NCBI RefSeq assembly: GCF_016745235.1 | Contig: NZ_JAELVM010000001.1 | Location: 1,563,856 to 1,627,855, forward strand | Source: Chryseobacterium endalhagicum | GTDB lineage: Bacteria; Bacteroidota; Bacteroidia; Flavobacteriales; Weeksellaceae | DNA length: 64,000 bases | Direction: 5' to 3' | Shown: positions 1 through 8,464 of the stretch, one piece after another | Layout of the letters: every line of letters starts with the position of its first letter | Position numbering within the stretch: the stretch's first letter is position 1 | Notes under the pieces: generated by a model | What the model was told of the DNA's origin: nothing | Databases searched by the model: none | What the model saw: the letters and a program-made list of their open reading frames with translations, nothing else | Program-made: the position numbers and the translations under genes

Positions 1-85
1 ATCGGCAAATTTGAACGCTTGTACAATCGTTTAAAAAATCGTAATTTTACGAATCTTTTTTACGAACAAAATCTAATAAATAAAA

Positions 86-2944
86 ATGAATACAGAACAG
101 TTTGTGAGCCGTCACATTTCCCTTAATGAAGCCGATAAACAGGCAATGTTGGAAAGATTGGGCGTTTCAAGTATTGAAGAACTAATTTCTCAGACCATTC
201 CTTCCTCTATCCGTTTGGAGAAAGATCTTGAGATCTCTGCACCGCTTTCAGAATACGAAATGCTGAACCATTCAAAGGATCTGGCATCGAAGAATACTGA
301 TTATACGAGCTACATTGGTTTTGGATACCATAATACACTTTTGCCGTCCGCTATTCAGAGAAACATCTTTGAAAATCCTAGCTGGTATACGGCGTATACT
401 CCTTATCAGGCTGAAATTGCACAGGGAAGGCTGGAAGCTCTTCTTAATTTCCAGACTGTAGTGTGCGACCTTACAGGTTTTGAGCTGGCGAATGCTTCTC
501 TTCTGGATGAATCTACCGCTGCTGCCGAAGCCATGCACATGTTCTTTAACAACAGAACGAAAGATCAGAAAAAAGCGAATGCCAACAAATTCTTCATTTC
601 CGATCTTGTTTTACCTCAAACCGTTTCAGTTTTAAAAACAAAAGCAGAAGGTTTAGGTATTGAAATCGTAGAAGGTGATCATAAAACCCACCAGTTTGAT
701 GGAACCTATTACGGAGTTTTATTGCAGTATCCGGGGAAGAACGGTATTGTTTTAGACTATACTGAAGATATTGTAGAATACAAAAAATTAGACTTACAGG
801 TTGTTGTTGCCTGTGATCCGATGGCTTTGGTTAAACTGAAATCTCCTGCTTCCATGGGTGCTGACTGTGCCGTTGGAACTTCACAGAGATTTGGTATTCC
901 ATTGGGCTACGGAGGTCCTCACGCTGCATTTTTCTCTTGCAGAGAAGATTACAAAAGAGACATTCCGGGAAGAATCATCGGGGTTTCTCAGGATATGTAC
1001 GGAAAACGTGCATTGAGAATGGCGCTTCAGACCAGAGAACAGCACATTAAAAGAGAAAGAGCTACTTCCAATATCTGTACAGCACAGGTACTTCTTGCGG
1101 TAATGGCAGGAATGTATGCCGTTTATCACGGGCCAAAAGGATTAAACTATATCGCTGACCAGATCCACTTTAAAGCCAACGCTTTGAAAAACGGTCTTAA
1201 AGCATTAGGATACCAGACAGTTGAAGAGCCAATCTTCGATACCGTGAAAATCACGATGAGTGAGGATGAGAAAGGAAGATTGATGAGAATGATGCTTGAT
1301 CACAGACTTAACCTGAACTATTTCACAGAAGGGGTGGTAAGTATCGCGATCAACGAAAGTACAACATTGGAGAAATTAAATTATCTGATGGCTTCTTTCG
1401 CTCAGTTCAAAGATAAGCAGACCTTCAAACTAGAAATAAAAGAAGGATACAGCATTCCTGAGGAGAATTTAAGAAAAGACGAAATTCTTACGGAGCAGGT
1501 ATTCAACAAATACCACACTGAAACGGAATTGATGCGTTACATCAAACGTTTGGAAAGAAAAGATTTATCATTAACGCATTCAATGATTTCTCTTGGTTCT
1601 TGTACAATGAAACTGAACGCTGCTACTCAAATGCTGCCCCTTTCCTGGGATAACTGGGGAGCTGTTCACCCATTTGTACCGGTAGATCAGGCTGGAGGTT
1701 ACCAGGAAATGATCAGAGAATTGGAGAAAGATTTAGCTGAAATCACAGGTTTCGCAGGAACTTCTCTACAGCCAAACTCTGGAGCTCAGGGAGAATATGC
1801 AGGATTAATGGTGATCAGAGAGTATCACATCTCAAGAGGGGAAGGACACAGAAATGTAGTATTGATCCCTCAGTCTGCACACGGAACCAACCCGGCTTCT
1901 GCAGCGATGGCGGGAATGAAAATTGTAGTGGTTAAAAATCTTGAAAACGGAGAAATTGATTTTGAAGATTTAAAAGCTAAAACAGAGCAGAATTCTGAAA
2001 ACCTTTCTTGTGTAATGATCACGTATCCGTCAACTTACGGATTCTTCGATGCAAACATTAAAGAAATTACAAGTCTGATCCACGAGCACGGCGGACAGGT
2101 GTATATGGACGGAGCGAACATGAACGCTCAGGTAGGATTCACAAGTCCTGGAAACATCGGGGCAGACGTTTGTCACCTGAACTTGCACAAAACTTTTGCT
2201 ATTCCTCACGGAGGCGGAGGTCCTGGAGTAGGTCCGATCTGTGTGGCTAAGCACCTTGTTCCATTCCTTCCTTCCAATGCCAATATCAGAATCGGAGCTA
2301 AAGAAGCCATCGAAGGTATTTCTGCAGCACCTTACGGTTCTGGTCTGATCCTTAATATTTCTTATTCTTACATCAAGATGTTAGGAACAGATGGATTGAA
2401 AAAAGCAACAGGACACGCGATCATGAATGCGAATTACCTTAAAGAAATATTGGCTGAGCATTTCCCGATCTTATATTCAAACGAGAGTGGAAGAGTGGCT
2501 CACGAGTGTATCGTAGATTTCCGTCAGTTCAAATCTTTAGGAATTGAAGTTGCGGACGTGGCGAAGAGACTAATGGACTATGGATTCCATGCACCTACTG
2601 TTTCTTTCCCTGTAGCAGGAACATTAATGATTGAGCCTACAGAATCTGAAAGCAAGTCTGAAATCGACCGTTTTGCAGAAGCATTAATCTCTATCAAAAA
2701 AGAAATTGATGAGATTGCTAACGGAGAAGCAGATCAGGCGAATAACGTTCTTAAAAACGCGCCTCACACGGAACAGCTGGTAATCTCTGATTCATGGGAT
2801 AAGCCATACAGCAGAGAAAAGGCAGCATATCCATTAGACTGGGTAAGAGACCACAAATTCTTCGCTTCCGTATCCAGAGTTGATGAAGCTTATGGAGACA
2901 GAAACCTGGTTTGTACTTGTGAGCCGATTGAAGCTTATATGTAA
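86..2944 (+). CDS. gcvP: Glycine dehydrogenase (decarboxylating), P-protein of the glycine cleavage system
   Basis: This 952-residue protein matches the full-length single-chain P-protein. The enzyme decarboxylates glycine with pyridoxal phosphate and passes the aminomethyl group to the lipoyl arm of the H-protein, feeding one-carbon units to tetrahydrofolate in the cytoplasm. The PLP-binding lysine is K702 in the motif HLNLHKTF, followed by the glycine-rich segment IPHGGGGPGVGPI. Both tandem aminotransferase-like halves are present: residues 1-450 carry QTREQHIKRERATSNICT, and the second half starts near SLGSCTMKLNA. No gcvT or gcvH lies beside it, so the gene appears to stand alone, as is common in flavobacteria. 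The 85 bases upstream show no glycine riboswitch, although the window edge cuts this region. A strong hairpin terminator follows. Confidence 0.98.
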   Translation: MNTEQFVSRHISLNEADKQAMLERLGVSSIEELISQTIPSSIRLEKDLEISAPLSEYEMLNHSKDLASKNTDYTSYIGFGYHNTLLPSAIQRNIFENPSWYTAYTPYQAEIAQGRLEALLNFQTVVCDLTGFELANASLLDESTAAAEAMHMFFNNRTKDQKKANANKFFISDLVLPQTVSVLKTKAEGLGIEIVEGDHKTHQFDGTYYGVLLQYPGKNGIVLDYTEDIVEYKKLDLQVVVACDPMALVKLKSPASMGADCAVGTSQRFGIPLGYGGPHAAFFSCREDYKRDIPGRIIGVSQDMYGKRALRMALQTREQHIKRERATSNICTAQVLLAVMAGMYAVYHGPKGLNYIADQIHFKANALKNGLKALGYQTVEEPIFDTVKITMSEDEKGRLMRMMLDHRLNLNYFTEGVVSIAINESTTLEKLNYLMASFAQFKDKQTFKLEIKEGYSIPEENLRKDEILTEQVFNKYHTETELMRYIKRLERKDLSLTHSMISLGSCTMKLNAATQMLPLSWDNWGAVHPFVPVDQAGGYQEMIRELEKDLAEITGFAGTSLQPNSGAQGEYAGLMVIREYHISRGEGHRNVVLIPQSAHGTNPASAAMAGMKIVVVKNLENGEIDFEDLKAKTEQNSENLSCVMITYPSTYGFFDANIKEITSLIHEHGGQVYMDGANMNAQVGFTSPGNIGADVCHLNLHKTFAIPHGGGGPGVGPICVAKHLVPFLPSNANIRIGAKEAIEGISAAPYGSGLILNISYSYIKMLGTDGLKKATGHAIMNANYLKEILAEHFPILYSNESGRVAHECIVDFRQFKSLGIEVADVAKRLMDYGFHAPTVSFPVAGTLMIEPTESESKSEIDRFAEALISIKKEIDEIANGEADQANNVLKNAPHTEQLVISDSWDKPYSREKAAYPLDWVRDHKFFASVSRVDEAYGDRNLVCTCEPIEAYM

Positions 2945-2966
2945 TAATTATTTACCATAAATATAA

Positions 2967-2999
2967 AACACCCGTTTAGATTCTAAGCGGGTGTTTTCT
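2967..2999 (+). terminator. Rho-independent terminator after gcvP
   Basis: A 13-bp stem (aacacccgtttag pairing with ctaagcgggtgtt, one G-U pair) with the loop att is followed by a T-rich run. It lies 20 bases after the gcvP stop and also separates gcvP from the convergent small lipoprotein gene. Confidence 0.85.
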
Positions 3000-3018
3000 T
3001 GTTATTTTTTTTATCTCC

Positions 3019-3201
3019 TTACCTTCTTCGATAACTGTAGGCTACAAGAAGTGCAACAGCCATGGCACCAAAAGTGACCATTGAAACTGTTTTAATTGAT
3101 ATTTCACTGTCTTTTGCTGATGATGTATTTTGATCCTTACTGCATGAAGACAATAATACTGCCGTCATAAACAGACAGCCCAAAAGTAATTTTTTAATCA
3201 T
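3019..3201 (-). CDS. Small lipoprotein with C-terminal membrane segment (unknown function)
   Basis: A 60-residue protein with a lipoprotein signal (MIKKLLLGCLFM, lipobox LLSSC, Cys21) followed by a short polar linker, a hydrophobic segment (VSMVTFGAMAVALLVAY) and a basic tail ending YRRR. The design, a lipid anchor at the N-terminus and a membrane segment with arginines at the C-terminus, is shared with the protein encoded about 1.6 kb further on (64 residues, ending KKLKR). The two look like diverged paralogues. I do not recognise a family. The ATG start is supported by the immediate signal peptide. Confidence 0.6.
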   Translation of the reverse strand: MIKKLLLGCLFMTAVLLSSCSKDQNTSSAKDSEISIKTVSMVTFGAMAVALLVAYSYRRR

Positions 3202-3645
3202 AAAATGTATTTGTTTGGTTATTAATAATTTATGAGCAAAAAATGTACCGAATCTTCAATTAAAGTAAGAATTCTGTATGCGATAAATAGGAAGTTGTTT
3301 GATAATTGTGCTGATTTCTGATTGAAGATCCTTTATACTATTTACTTTTATTGAATATGTTTAATAAAAAAACCTTAAAATGTGAAACTTTATGATTTAT
3401 TTTATCTCGCAAAGTTTGGAAATTTTGTAGAACCGAAAATTTTCTAGATATACTCAATCCATTTTAGCAATTAAAGGGATTGGGTTAATTTAAAGGTTTA
3501 TGAATATTATTTGAACGATCGATTTAGAATATGATTTTAAATCAAATATTTTTCTGAATTTCAATTAGTTAGTTGTTGATATTCTATTTGCTAGCGGAAA
3601 TCTATTCTAAAATGTTAAATTGAGAACTGTTAGAAAGAATATATT
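3202..3645. other. A+T-rich intergenic region without recognisable genes
   Basis: About 440 bases with no credible reading frame on either strand. Short repeats such as ttaaagggattgggttaatttaaagg are visible, but I saw no RNA gene, terminator or mobile-element end. Confidence 0.4.
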
Positions 3646-4182
3646 TTAATATCTTCTATACCAATCAAGAAGATATTTAATGTTGATATTTTCATCTTCA
3701 TATATTCCTGTATATTCAAGATAAATTTCAATATTGGATAATTTTTCACGAATCAACTCGCGATTCAATATGTAAATATTATCATCGATTTCTCCACTAA
3801 GTTCCAACATTATTTTTGTTTCATTTGGGCTTAATACAAACTCTTTTGCAGAACTAAAATTACTCCAATGGTAATTTTGAAGATTGGGCATTAGTTCGAC
3901 TAAAGATTTTGTTTTTATTTTAGTTTTTAAATCAATAAACTCTATATTCTTAACAATTAATGGTCCGGTCCCCTTGTTTTGTATATTTATGCAGATTTTA
4001 TCTTCATAATTTTGAGGCAAAATATAAGCAATTGGTTTAACTGAAAGTTTATTGTGCTTTTGAGATGATCTTATTGTCCAAATGGAAATGAAAACTCCAA
4101 TAATTGATACGATTAAAGCTAAAAATGCTATTGAGATTTCTGGCTTATCTATTAAAAAAGAAAGGCAAATAGTTGATTTCAT
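3646..4182 (-). CDS. Membrane-anchored protein of unknown function
   Basis: A 178-residue protein with one N-terminal transmembrane segment (approximately residues 16-38, ISIAFLALIVSIIGVFISIW) followed by a polar domain of about 135 residues rich in beta-strand patterns (ICINIQNKGTGPLIVKNIEF). That pattern resembles small Ig-like or immunity-type domains attached to a single membrane segment, but I cannot name a family. Codon usage is strongly A+T-biased compared with gcvP, as for neighbouring small genes, which hints at acquisition by transfer. The 3' end of another reading frame overlaps its start by 38 bases. Confidence 0.55.
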   Translation of the reverse strand: MKSTICLSFLIDKPEISIAFLALIVSIIGVFISIWTIRSSQKHNKLSVKPIAYILPQNYEDKICINIQNKGTGPLIVKNIEFIDLKTKIKTKSLVELMPNLQNYHWSNFSSAKEFVLSPNETKIMLELSGEIDDNIYILNRELIREKLSNIEIYLEYTGIYEDENINIKYLLDWYRRY

Positions 4183-4387
4183 ATTGTTTAAAAATATTTT
4201 TGTTTAGATATATCATCAATAAAAGTCCCTTGGTTTTATCATGGTAATTTTCAATTCTTATTTTATTTATTTTGTCTCTAATAATTTCAATTTCGTCTGA
4301 AATGATATTGAATTCTTCTTTACTTTGTTGTATAGATGTATATATGCGGTCATTATATTTTTTTGCTAAAAATAAATAGATATCCAA
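4145..4387 (-). CDS. Possible small protein overlapping the start of the next gene
   Basis: An 80-codon frame opening with TTG. It has no upstream ATG, but the frame stays open for six more codons before TGA. The composition is protein-like: an aromatic start (YLFLAKKYNDRIY) and then an amphipathic, probably coiled helix (EEFNIISDEIEIIRDKINKIRIE). It overlaps the following membrane protein gene by 38 bases in another frame. It could be a small cytoplasmic partner, a remnant of a longer gene, or chance in A+T-rich DNA. No family is recognised. Confidence 0.3.
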   Translation of the reverse strand: MDIYLFLAKKYNDRIYTSIQQSKEEFNIISDEIEIIRDKINKIRIENYHDKTKGLLLMIYLNKNIFKQYEINYLPFFFNR

Positions 4388-4526
4388 TAAAAACCAATAT
4401 TTAATTCAATTACTAATGATATAAATTTGCTTTTAATATGGAAATTTTCCTATAGTTTTAATATCCAACAAACATCACAAAAAAATATCAAAATTCCTTA
4501 CGGGAAACCATAAAATAATAAACAAC

Positions 4527-4553
4527 AAAACCCTTCTCAAAAGAAAAGGGCTA
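4527..4553 (-). terminator. Probable terminator of the 64-residue lipoprotein gene
   Basis: On the minus strand AGCCCTTTTCTTTTGAGAAG and the following GGGTTTTGTTG form an imperfect hairpin (cccttctc against agaaaaggg, with a bulge) ending in a T-rich run. It sits about 70 bases downstream of the lipoprotein stop. Confidence 0.45.
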
Positions 4554-4624
4554 TTATTTAGTACAAATTCACATACTCCAATTACTCATGCAACGGAATC
4601 TTTTGTCCAGATAAAATCAGGAAT

Positions 4625-4819
4625 CTATCGTTTAAGCTTTTTTGAAATATAGAAAATAATAAAAATAGCAGCAATGGTGCCGCAGGTTACTAAAAAAGTA
4701 ATTTTTATGGCATCACTTTCATTGGTGGCTGAAGTGCTGGAACAACTGATCAATAGAAAGATACTCAGGACAGAGCAGAGGAATAGTTCCCGGAGAGAAC
4801 TGAAATTATTTTGTTTCAT
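4625..4819 (-). CDS. Small lipoprotein with C-terminal membrane segment (paralogue-like pair)
   Basis: A 64-residue protein with a long hydrophobic signal and a lipobox (LLISC, Cys26), a short Ser/Thr/Asp linker, a second hydrophobic segment (ITFLVTCGTIAAIFIIFYI) and a basic KKLKR end. Layout and length match the 60-residue lipoprotein encoded near 3.1 kb, suggesting one family whose members sit in the inner membrane with a lipidated N-terminus and a spanning C-terminus. The function is unknown. Just past its stop, in another frame, lies a short LysM-like ending (see findings). Confidence 0.55.
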   Translation of the reverse strand: MKQNNFSSLRELFLCSVLSIFLLISCSSTSATNESDAIKITFLVTCGTIAAIFIIFYISKKLKR

Positions 4820-5034
4820 TATAAAGTATTTTGTGTCCGGTAAATCTATACATAAAACCGTTGTAAAATATTATAAATGAAAAGATTAACTTTTTTAACG
4901 TAAATTTTTATAATTAAATAAACAGACTCTTAATTTTAGCATCTAGCCAGTCTTTTTTCGGAAAAAAAATTAATAATGCCCCTTATTCCTGTGCTTTATA
5001 TTCATTCAATATAAATAACAACCTTTATCGTTGT

Positions 5035-5436
5035 TTAATAAGCTACTCCAATCATGGTGGCGGTCATTTTTGCAATCAGTTTTTCTTCCTTGCTGTCATA
5101 AACATAACCTTCGCAGACGGTCAGAGTTTTTCCTGACTGCAGAACCTTACCGATGCAGATAAGCTTATCTGTTTTGGCCGGCTTCATAAAATTGACTTTG
5201 AACTCAACAGTCAATACTTCTGTATTTTCAGGAAGCATGGTTAATGCGGCATAACCACAAGCGCTGTCTACAATACTTGTTGCCACTCCGGCATGAAAAA
5301 AGCCATGCTGCTGCGTGAGGGCTTCTGAGAATTCACAGGTGATGGTTACCTGTCCTTTTTCAACGGCGGCCAGTTGGGCGTTCAGGGTTTTCATCAGTCC
5401 TTGTCTGCTAAAACTTTGTTCTATTCTATTGTACAT
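5035..5436 (-). CDS. PaaI-family hotdog-fold thioesterase
   Basis: The 133 residues fit a single hotdog domain. The segment QQHGFFHAGVATSIVDSACGYAA is the PaaI-type active-site loop and central helix (HGG/HGF type, with the Asp in VDSA), and VEFKVNFMKPAK is the typical central strand. Members hydrolyse acyl-CoA thioesters in the cytoplasm; the substrate cannot be read from the sequence. The gene ends a three-gene set in the same direction (MarR-GNAT fusion, DUF2000 protein, thioesterase) with gaps of 3 and 10 bases, so it is probably co-transcribed with a self-regulating MarR-type protein. Confidence 0.85.
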   Translation of the reverse strand: MYNRIEQSFSRQGLMKTLNAQLAAVEKGQVTITCEFSEALTQQHGFFHAGVATSIVDSACGYAALTMLPENTEVLTVEFKVNFMKPAKTDKLICIGKVLQSGKTLTVCEGYVYDSKEEKLIAKMTATMIGVAY

Positions 5437-5446
5437 ATTGATGATT

Positions 5447-5857
5447 TTATTCGTGAAACTTCAATCCATCCAGAGCTTTGTCCACTTTTTTATTTTCTCC
5501 GTAAACGATAATACCAGCCAGATCCAGATTGTCCGTAGTATGTTTTGCTATTTCCAATATATTTTCCTCGCCGGAGCGGGTAGCAAATAGGGGATTAGTG
5601 TAAATACCGATGGCAAGCTCACGATCTTTCGAACGTAAAAAAGCCCGTTGTAATTTCTCCTGTGTTTCTGCTTTGTAAACCAGAACCGGATGCTTTAAAA
5701 ACGGAAGAAATGTAACATTATCCGCGGTAATAAAATCTTCTCCATGGGTTTCGGGAAACTGAATGGCAATACTGCTCGCTAAAAAAGAAACCACATTCAG
5801 CTTCTGCCAGCTTAGTAGATCGTCTTTGATGACAACGGCTATTTTTTTATCGTACAT
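5447..5857 (-). CDS. DUF2000 family protein
   Basis: A 136-residue protein with the features of DUF2000: an N-terminal KIAVVIKDDLLSWQKLNVVSFLASSIA, a central FLKHPVLVYKAETQEKL and a C-terminal DLAGIIVYGENKKVDKALDGL. The fold is related to peptidyl-tRNA hydrolase 2, but no activity is established for the family. It lies between a MarR-GNAT regulator and a thioesterase in one probable operon, and DUF2000 genes often accompany small regulators. Assignment rests on overall pattern, not on an alignment. Confidence 0.7.
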   Translation of the reverse strand: MYDKKIAVVIKDDLLSWQKLNVVSFLASSIAIQFPETHGEDFITADNVTFLPFLKHPVLVYKAETQEKLQRAFLRSKDRELAIGIYTNPLFATRSGEENILEIAKHTTDNLDLAGIIVYGENKKVDKALDGLKFHE

Positions 5858-5860
5858 TTT

Positions 5861-6820
5861 TTAATCTTTTAAATTTAATTCCATTTGAATATTACAGCGT
5901 TTGTAAGGAGTCTGATGGCCTGCTACCTTTTCAAATCCCATTTTGTGGTACAGGTTGATCGCAGGTTTCAGGATGGTGTTGCTTTCCAGATATATTTTTG
6001 AGGCTCCCAGTTCTTTTGCAGCCTGGATCACAGCCTGACCCAGTAACCAGCCCATTTTTTTGCCCTGAGCTTTGGGAGAAACAGCCATTTTTGCCATTTC
6101 ATAATCGTAATGGGGATCGTCCATTTTAATTAATGCACAAACTCCTAAAGGTTCATTGTCATAGAGAGCGACGAAGATTTTTCCACCTTTATTCAAGATA
6201 TATTCTTCAGGATTATCCAGTGCTTTGTAATCTGCATCTTCCATTTCAAAATAGGTGGAAATCCATTCCTCATTTAATGCTTTAAAAGCTTCTTTATGCT
6301 CCGGCTGGTATTCTACAATCTGTACATCTTTGCTTTCACGCAGCTTTTTTTGCTCCTGTACCCGTTTAAACATGGATTTCTGTTCCAGTAAAAATTCCCA
6401 TTCTTCAAGGGCTTCCCAAAGATTGTGTGTAGCCTCGGCAATAATTCCGTCAATGGCTACATCTATATCGGCACATTGCTCTTCTACCATCTGTTTTGCA
6501 ATGATGCTTCCTTTTTCTGTAAGCCCTGCTACATTTCTGCGTTTGTCCTGTGATTTGATGTTGTCTTCGACCAAATCCGCTTTGGCCATTTCTTTGACTA
6601 TTTTAGTTACAGACGGCTGGGAATGACCGATCTGTTCAGCAATTTCAGTAATAGTTTTGGCTCCGTCATGATGAAGGATAAAAAATACAGGAAACCATTT
6701 AGGTGAAAAATCAACATGGTACATTTCATAAATTTTGGCGGCATCTTCCGTAACTTTTGCGGTTAATAAACGAAGCCGGCTGCCTAAAGCCATTTTCCCT
6801 GTTTTGTTAAAAAAATCCAT
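5861..6820 (-). CDS. MarR-type regulator fused to a GNAT acetyltransferase
   Basis: The 319 residues contain two domains. Residues 1-150 form a MarR winged helix (HHDGAKTITEIAEQIGHSQPSVTKIVKEM is the recognition region; KRRNVAGLTEKG the wing). Residues about 165-319 form a GNAT fold with the acetyl-CoA loop (AVSPKAQGKKMGWLLGQA) and the C-terminal LYHKMGFEKV strand-helix. Such fusions couple DNA binding with acylation of a small molecule or protein. It is first in a three-gene set with the DUF2000 and thioesterase genes, the usual place for an autoregulated MarR protein. The ligand is unknown. Confidence 0.85.
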   Translation of the reverse strand: MDFFNKTGKMALGSRLRLLTAKVTEDAAKIYEMYHVDFSPKWFPVFFILHHDGAKTITEIAEQIGHSQPSVTKIVKEMAKADLVEDNIKSQDKRRNVAGLTEKGSIIAKQMVEEQCADIDVAIDGIIAEATHNLWEALEEWEFLLEQKSMFKRVQEQKKLRESKDVQIVEYQPEHKEAFKALNEEWISTYFEMEDADYKALDNPEEYILNKGGKIFVALYDNEPLGVCALIKMDDPHYDYEMAKMAVSPKAQGKKMGWLLGQAVIQAAKELGASKIYLESNTILKPAINLYHKMGFEKVAGHQTPYKRCNIQMELNLKD

Positions 6821-6967
6821 TTCTCTATTTTTTTATAATCAATTACATAATCAGTTATGCAAATGTATAAAAAATTTTATTCTCCAATACTTTTTGTTGA
6901 AAAATTAATTTAAATGAGTGATTTTTAACGGGTTAAATTGAATTGTGTATTGTTTTAATGACTTGTT

Positions 6968-7468
6968 TTACCATTTTGCCACAAGAGCAAACATAATAAA
7001 ATAGATCAGGAACATAATCATATTGCTCAGAAGATTCGCGGTAAGAAAAGGTTTAAACAGCTTCCAGCCTTTATATTTGATCTTTAAAGAGAGCCAGTAA
7101 AAGGGAAATTCAATGAGTAAAGTGGCAAGAAAGCTGCACAGAAACCCGATAAGGAAACCTCCAAGTTGATATTCTCCGACCTTGGTTTTCATAGCCCAGA
7201 AATCTTGGTTTCCATTTATTGAAGAGAAATAAGGGGCAATAAAATAATATCCCGCAAACATCGAAACGTAATTGGCCGCAATAATGAGCCATTTTCTATT
7301 TTCAATATTGAATTTTTTCTGAATAATGCTGCTTTCAAAAGTTCCGATCAAAAAATTGATCCAGATTAAATGTAAGAAACTGAACCAAAGCATTCCGGAT
7401 CCGGCATTCGCCAAAAGAAAATTGGGAATTAATAAAAGTAAAAGATAATACCGGTTATGGGTTCTCAT
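6968..7468 (-). CDS. Multi-pass membrane protein of unknown function
   Basis: With ATG as start (the frame also opens at an upstream TTG) the protein has 166 residues and four or five membrane segments: YYLLLLLIPNFLLA, MLWFSFLHLIWINFLIG, WLIIAANYVSMFAGYYF, GGFLIGFLCSFLATLLIEFPF and MIMFLIYFIMFALVA. No motif points to a function. It follows the secreted 261-residue protein in the same direction after 39 bases, so they probably share a transcript. Confidence 0.55.
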   Translation of the reverse strand: MRTHNRYYLLLLLIPNFLLANAGSGMLWFSFLHLIWINFLIGTFESSIIQKKFNIENRKWLIIAANYVSMFAGYYFIAPYFSSINGNQDFWAMKTKVGEYQLGGFLIGFLCSFLATLLIEFPFYWLSLKIKYKGWKLFKPFLTANLLSNMIMFLIYFIMFALVAKW

Positions 7469-7507
7469 TGTTTTTTTATTGAAATAAACTTTAGAAATAA
7501 TCAATTG

Positions 7508-8293
7508 TTAATTAGCTATATAATAAAAGTAGTTTTGTGCCGCTTGATCAGATTTCATTATTTCAAAAAGATGATTCTCTTGCTCCATTTCATTTTTAGG
7601 ACTGAAATAAATTCCATAAGAGTTATCTGTAAATCCATCTGCCAGATAAAATATTCCTTTATAGGTTTTCACTGCACAATAAATGTTCAGTTCTTTTAAA
7701 AGATCTAATATTTTGATATCCTGATTTGAGAATTTTGCTTTTTTATCAATATAAATATCGGGTGAAATAGGATAAGGTGAAGTTTGGTCCAGTACATAGC
7801 TCCAATATGTATTATTTTCTTTATAAACAGCATCAACCCTCTGAAGGGTAATTTGATTTAAAAAAATCTTATGTGAAGATTGTAAAATTGAACTGGAGAG
7901 CGTATTAAACTTTTCAATATTCTTTTTAAGATGGGTTTCCCATTTACTTTTATATTTGAATCCATCATTTAAAAAGACATTAGGTTTTTGCATGGCTTCT
8001 TCTTCAGGAATCATGTATTGAGATGAAAATGCTCCCCAGATAAAGTTTGGAATCTGGCTTGAAGTATAAATAGAATCGAGCGCTTTCACCTTTTTTACTT
8101 CTAAGGGCCTTATGTCCCATTTTGAAAATGGTTTTGAATTGAGGATGAAAGTTTCCAAAATGGTAGAATCTTTCTCAACAGTCTTTGATAAATACTCAAA
8201 TATTTCTCTATCAAATTCTTTGTTGTTTGAATTTTGAGATAAAACTATTATTGACAAGAAAGTTAATAGTAGAGTAGTATATTTTGTTTTCAT
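7508..8293 (-). CDS. Secreted protein of unknown function
   Basis: A 261-residue protein (ATG chosen over an adjacent TTG) with a clear N-terminal signal (TTLLLTFLSIIVLSQNS) and an otherwise soluble sequence. The body has aromatic and beta-strand-rich patches (NNTYWSYVLDQTSPYPI, YKGIFYLADGFTDNSYGIYFS), suggesting a folded periplasmic or secreted domain. It has no sorting domain and no catalytic motif I recognise. It is upstream of and probably co-transcribed with the membrane protein. Confidence 0.5.
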   Translation of the reverse strand: MKTKYTTLLLTFLSIIVLSQNSNNKEFDREIFEYLSKTVEKDSTILETFILNSKPFSKWDIRPLEVKKVKALDSIYTSSQIPNFIWGAFSSQYMIPEEEAMQKPNVFLNDGFKYKSKWETHLKKNIEKFNTLSSSILQSSHKIFLNQITLQRVDAVYKENNTYWSYVLDQTSPYPISPDIYIDKKAKFSNQDIKILDLLKELNIYCAVKTYKGIFYLADGFTDNSYGIYFSPKNEMEQENHLFEIMKSDQAAQNYFYYIAN

Positions 8294-8410
8294 CAATATA
8301 TTTTTAATTGCATATTTTTTACCAGCAAATAACCATTGCCTTATGAATGTCCATATTTACAAAATTTTTGGTAGAAAATAATCACAATGCACCATTAAAT
8401 CACGATTTTC

Positions 8411-8457
8411 AAACTCTAAAACTCTAAAACTCTAAAACTCTAAAACTCTAAAACCCT
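8411..8457. repeat. Short tandem repeat, unit aaaactct
   Basis: Six near-perfect copies of an 8-base unit lie just downstream of the yggS stop, between two genes. The last copy is altered to aaaaccct. Such arrays expand and contract by slipped-strand pairing. Here it is intergenic, so only a length polymorphism is expected. Confidence 0.8.
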
Positions 8458-8464
8458 CAGACTC

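Noticed and set aside
1-85. Glycine riboswitch upstream of gcvP
   Set aside because: The available 85 bases do not show the paired aptamer elements; the window edge prevents a full check.
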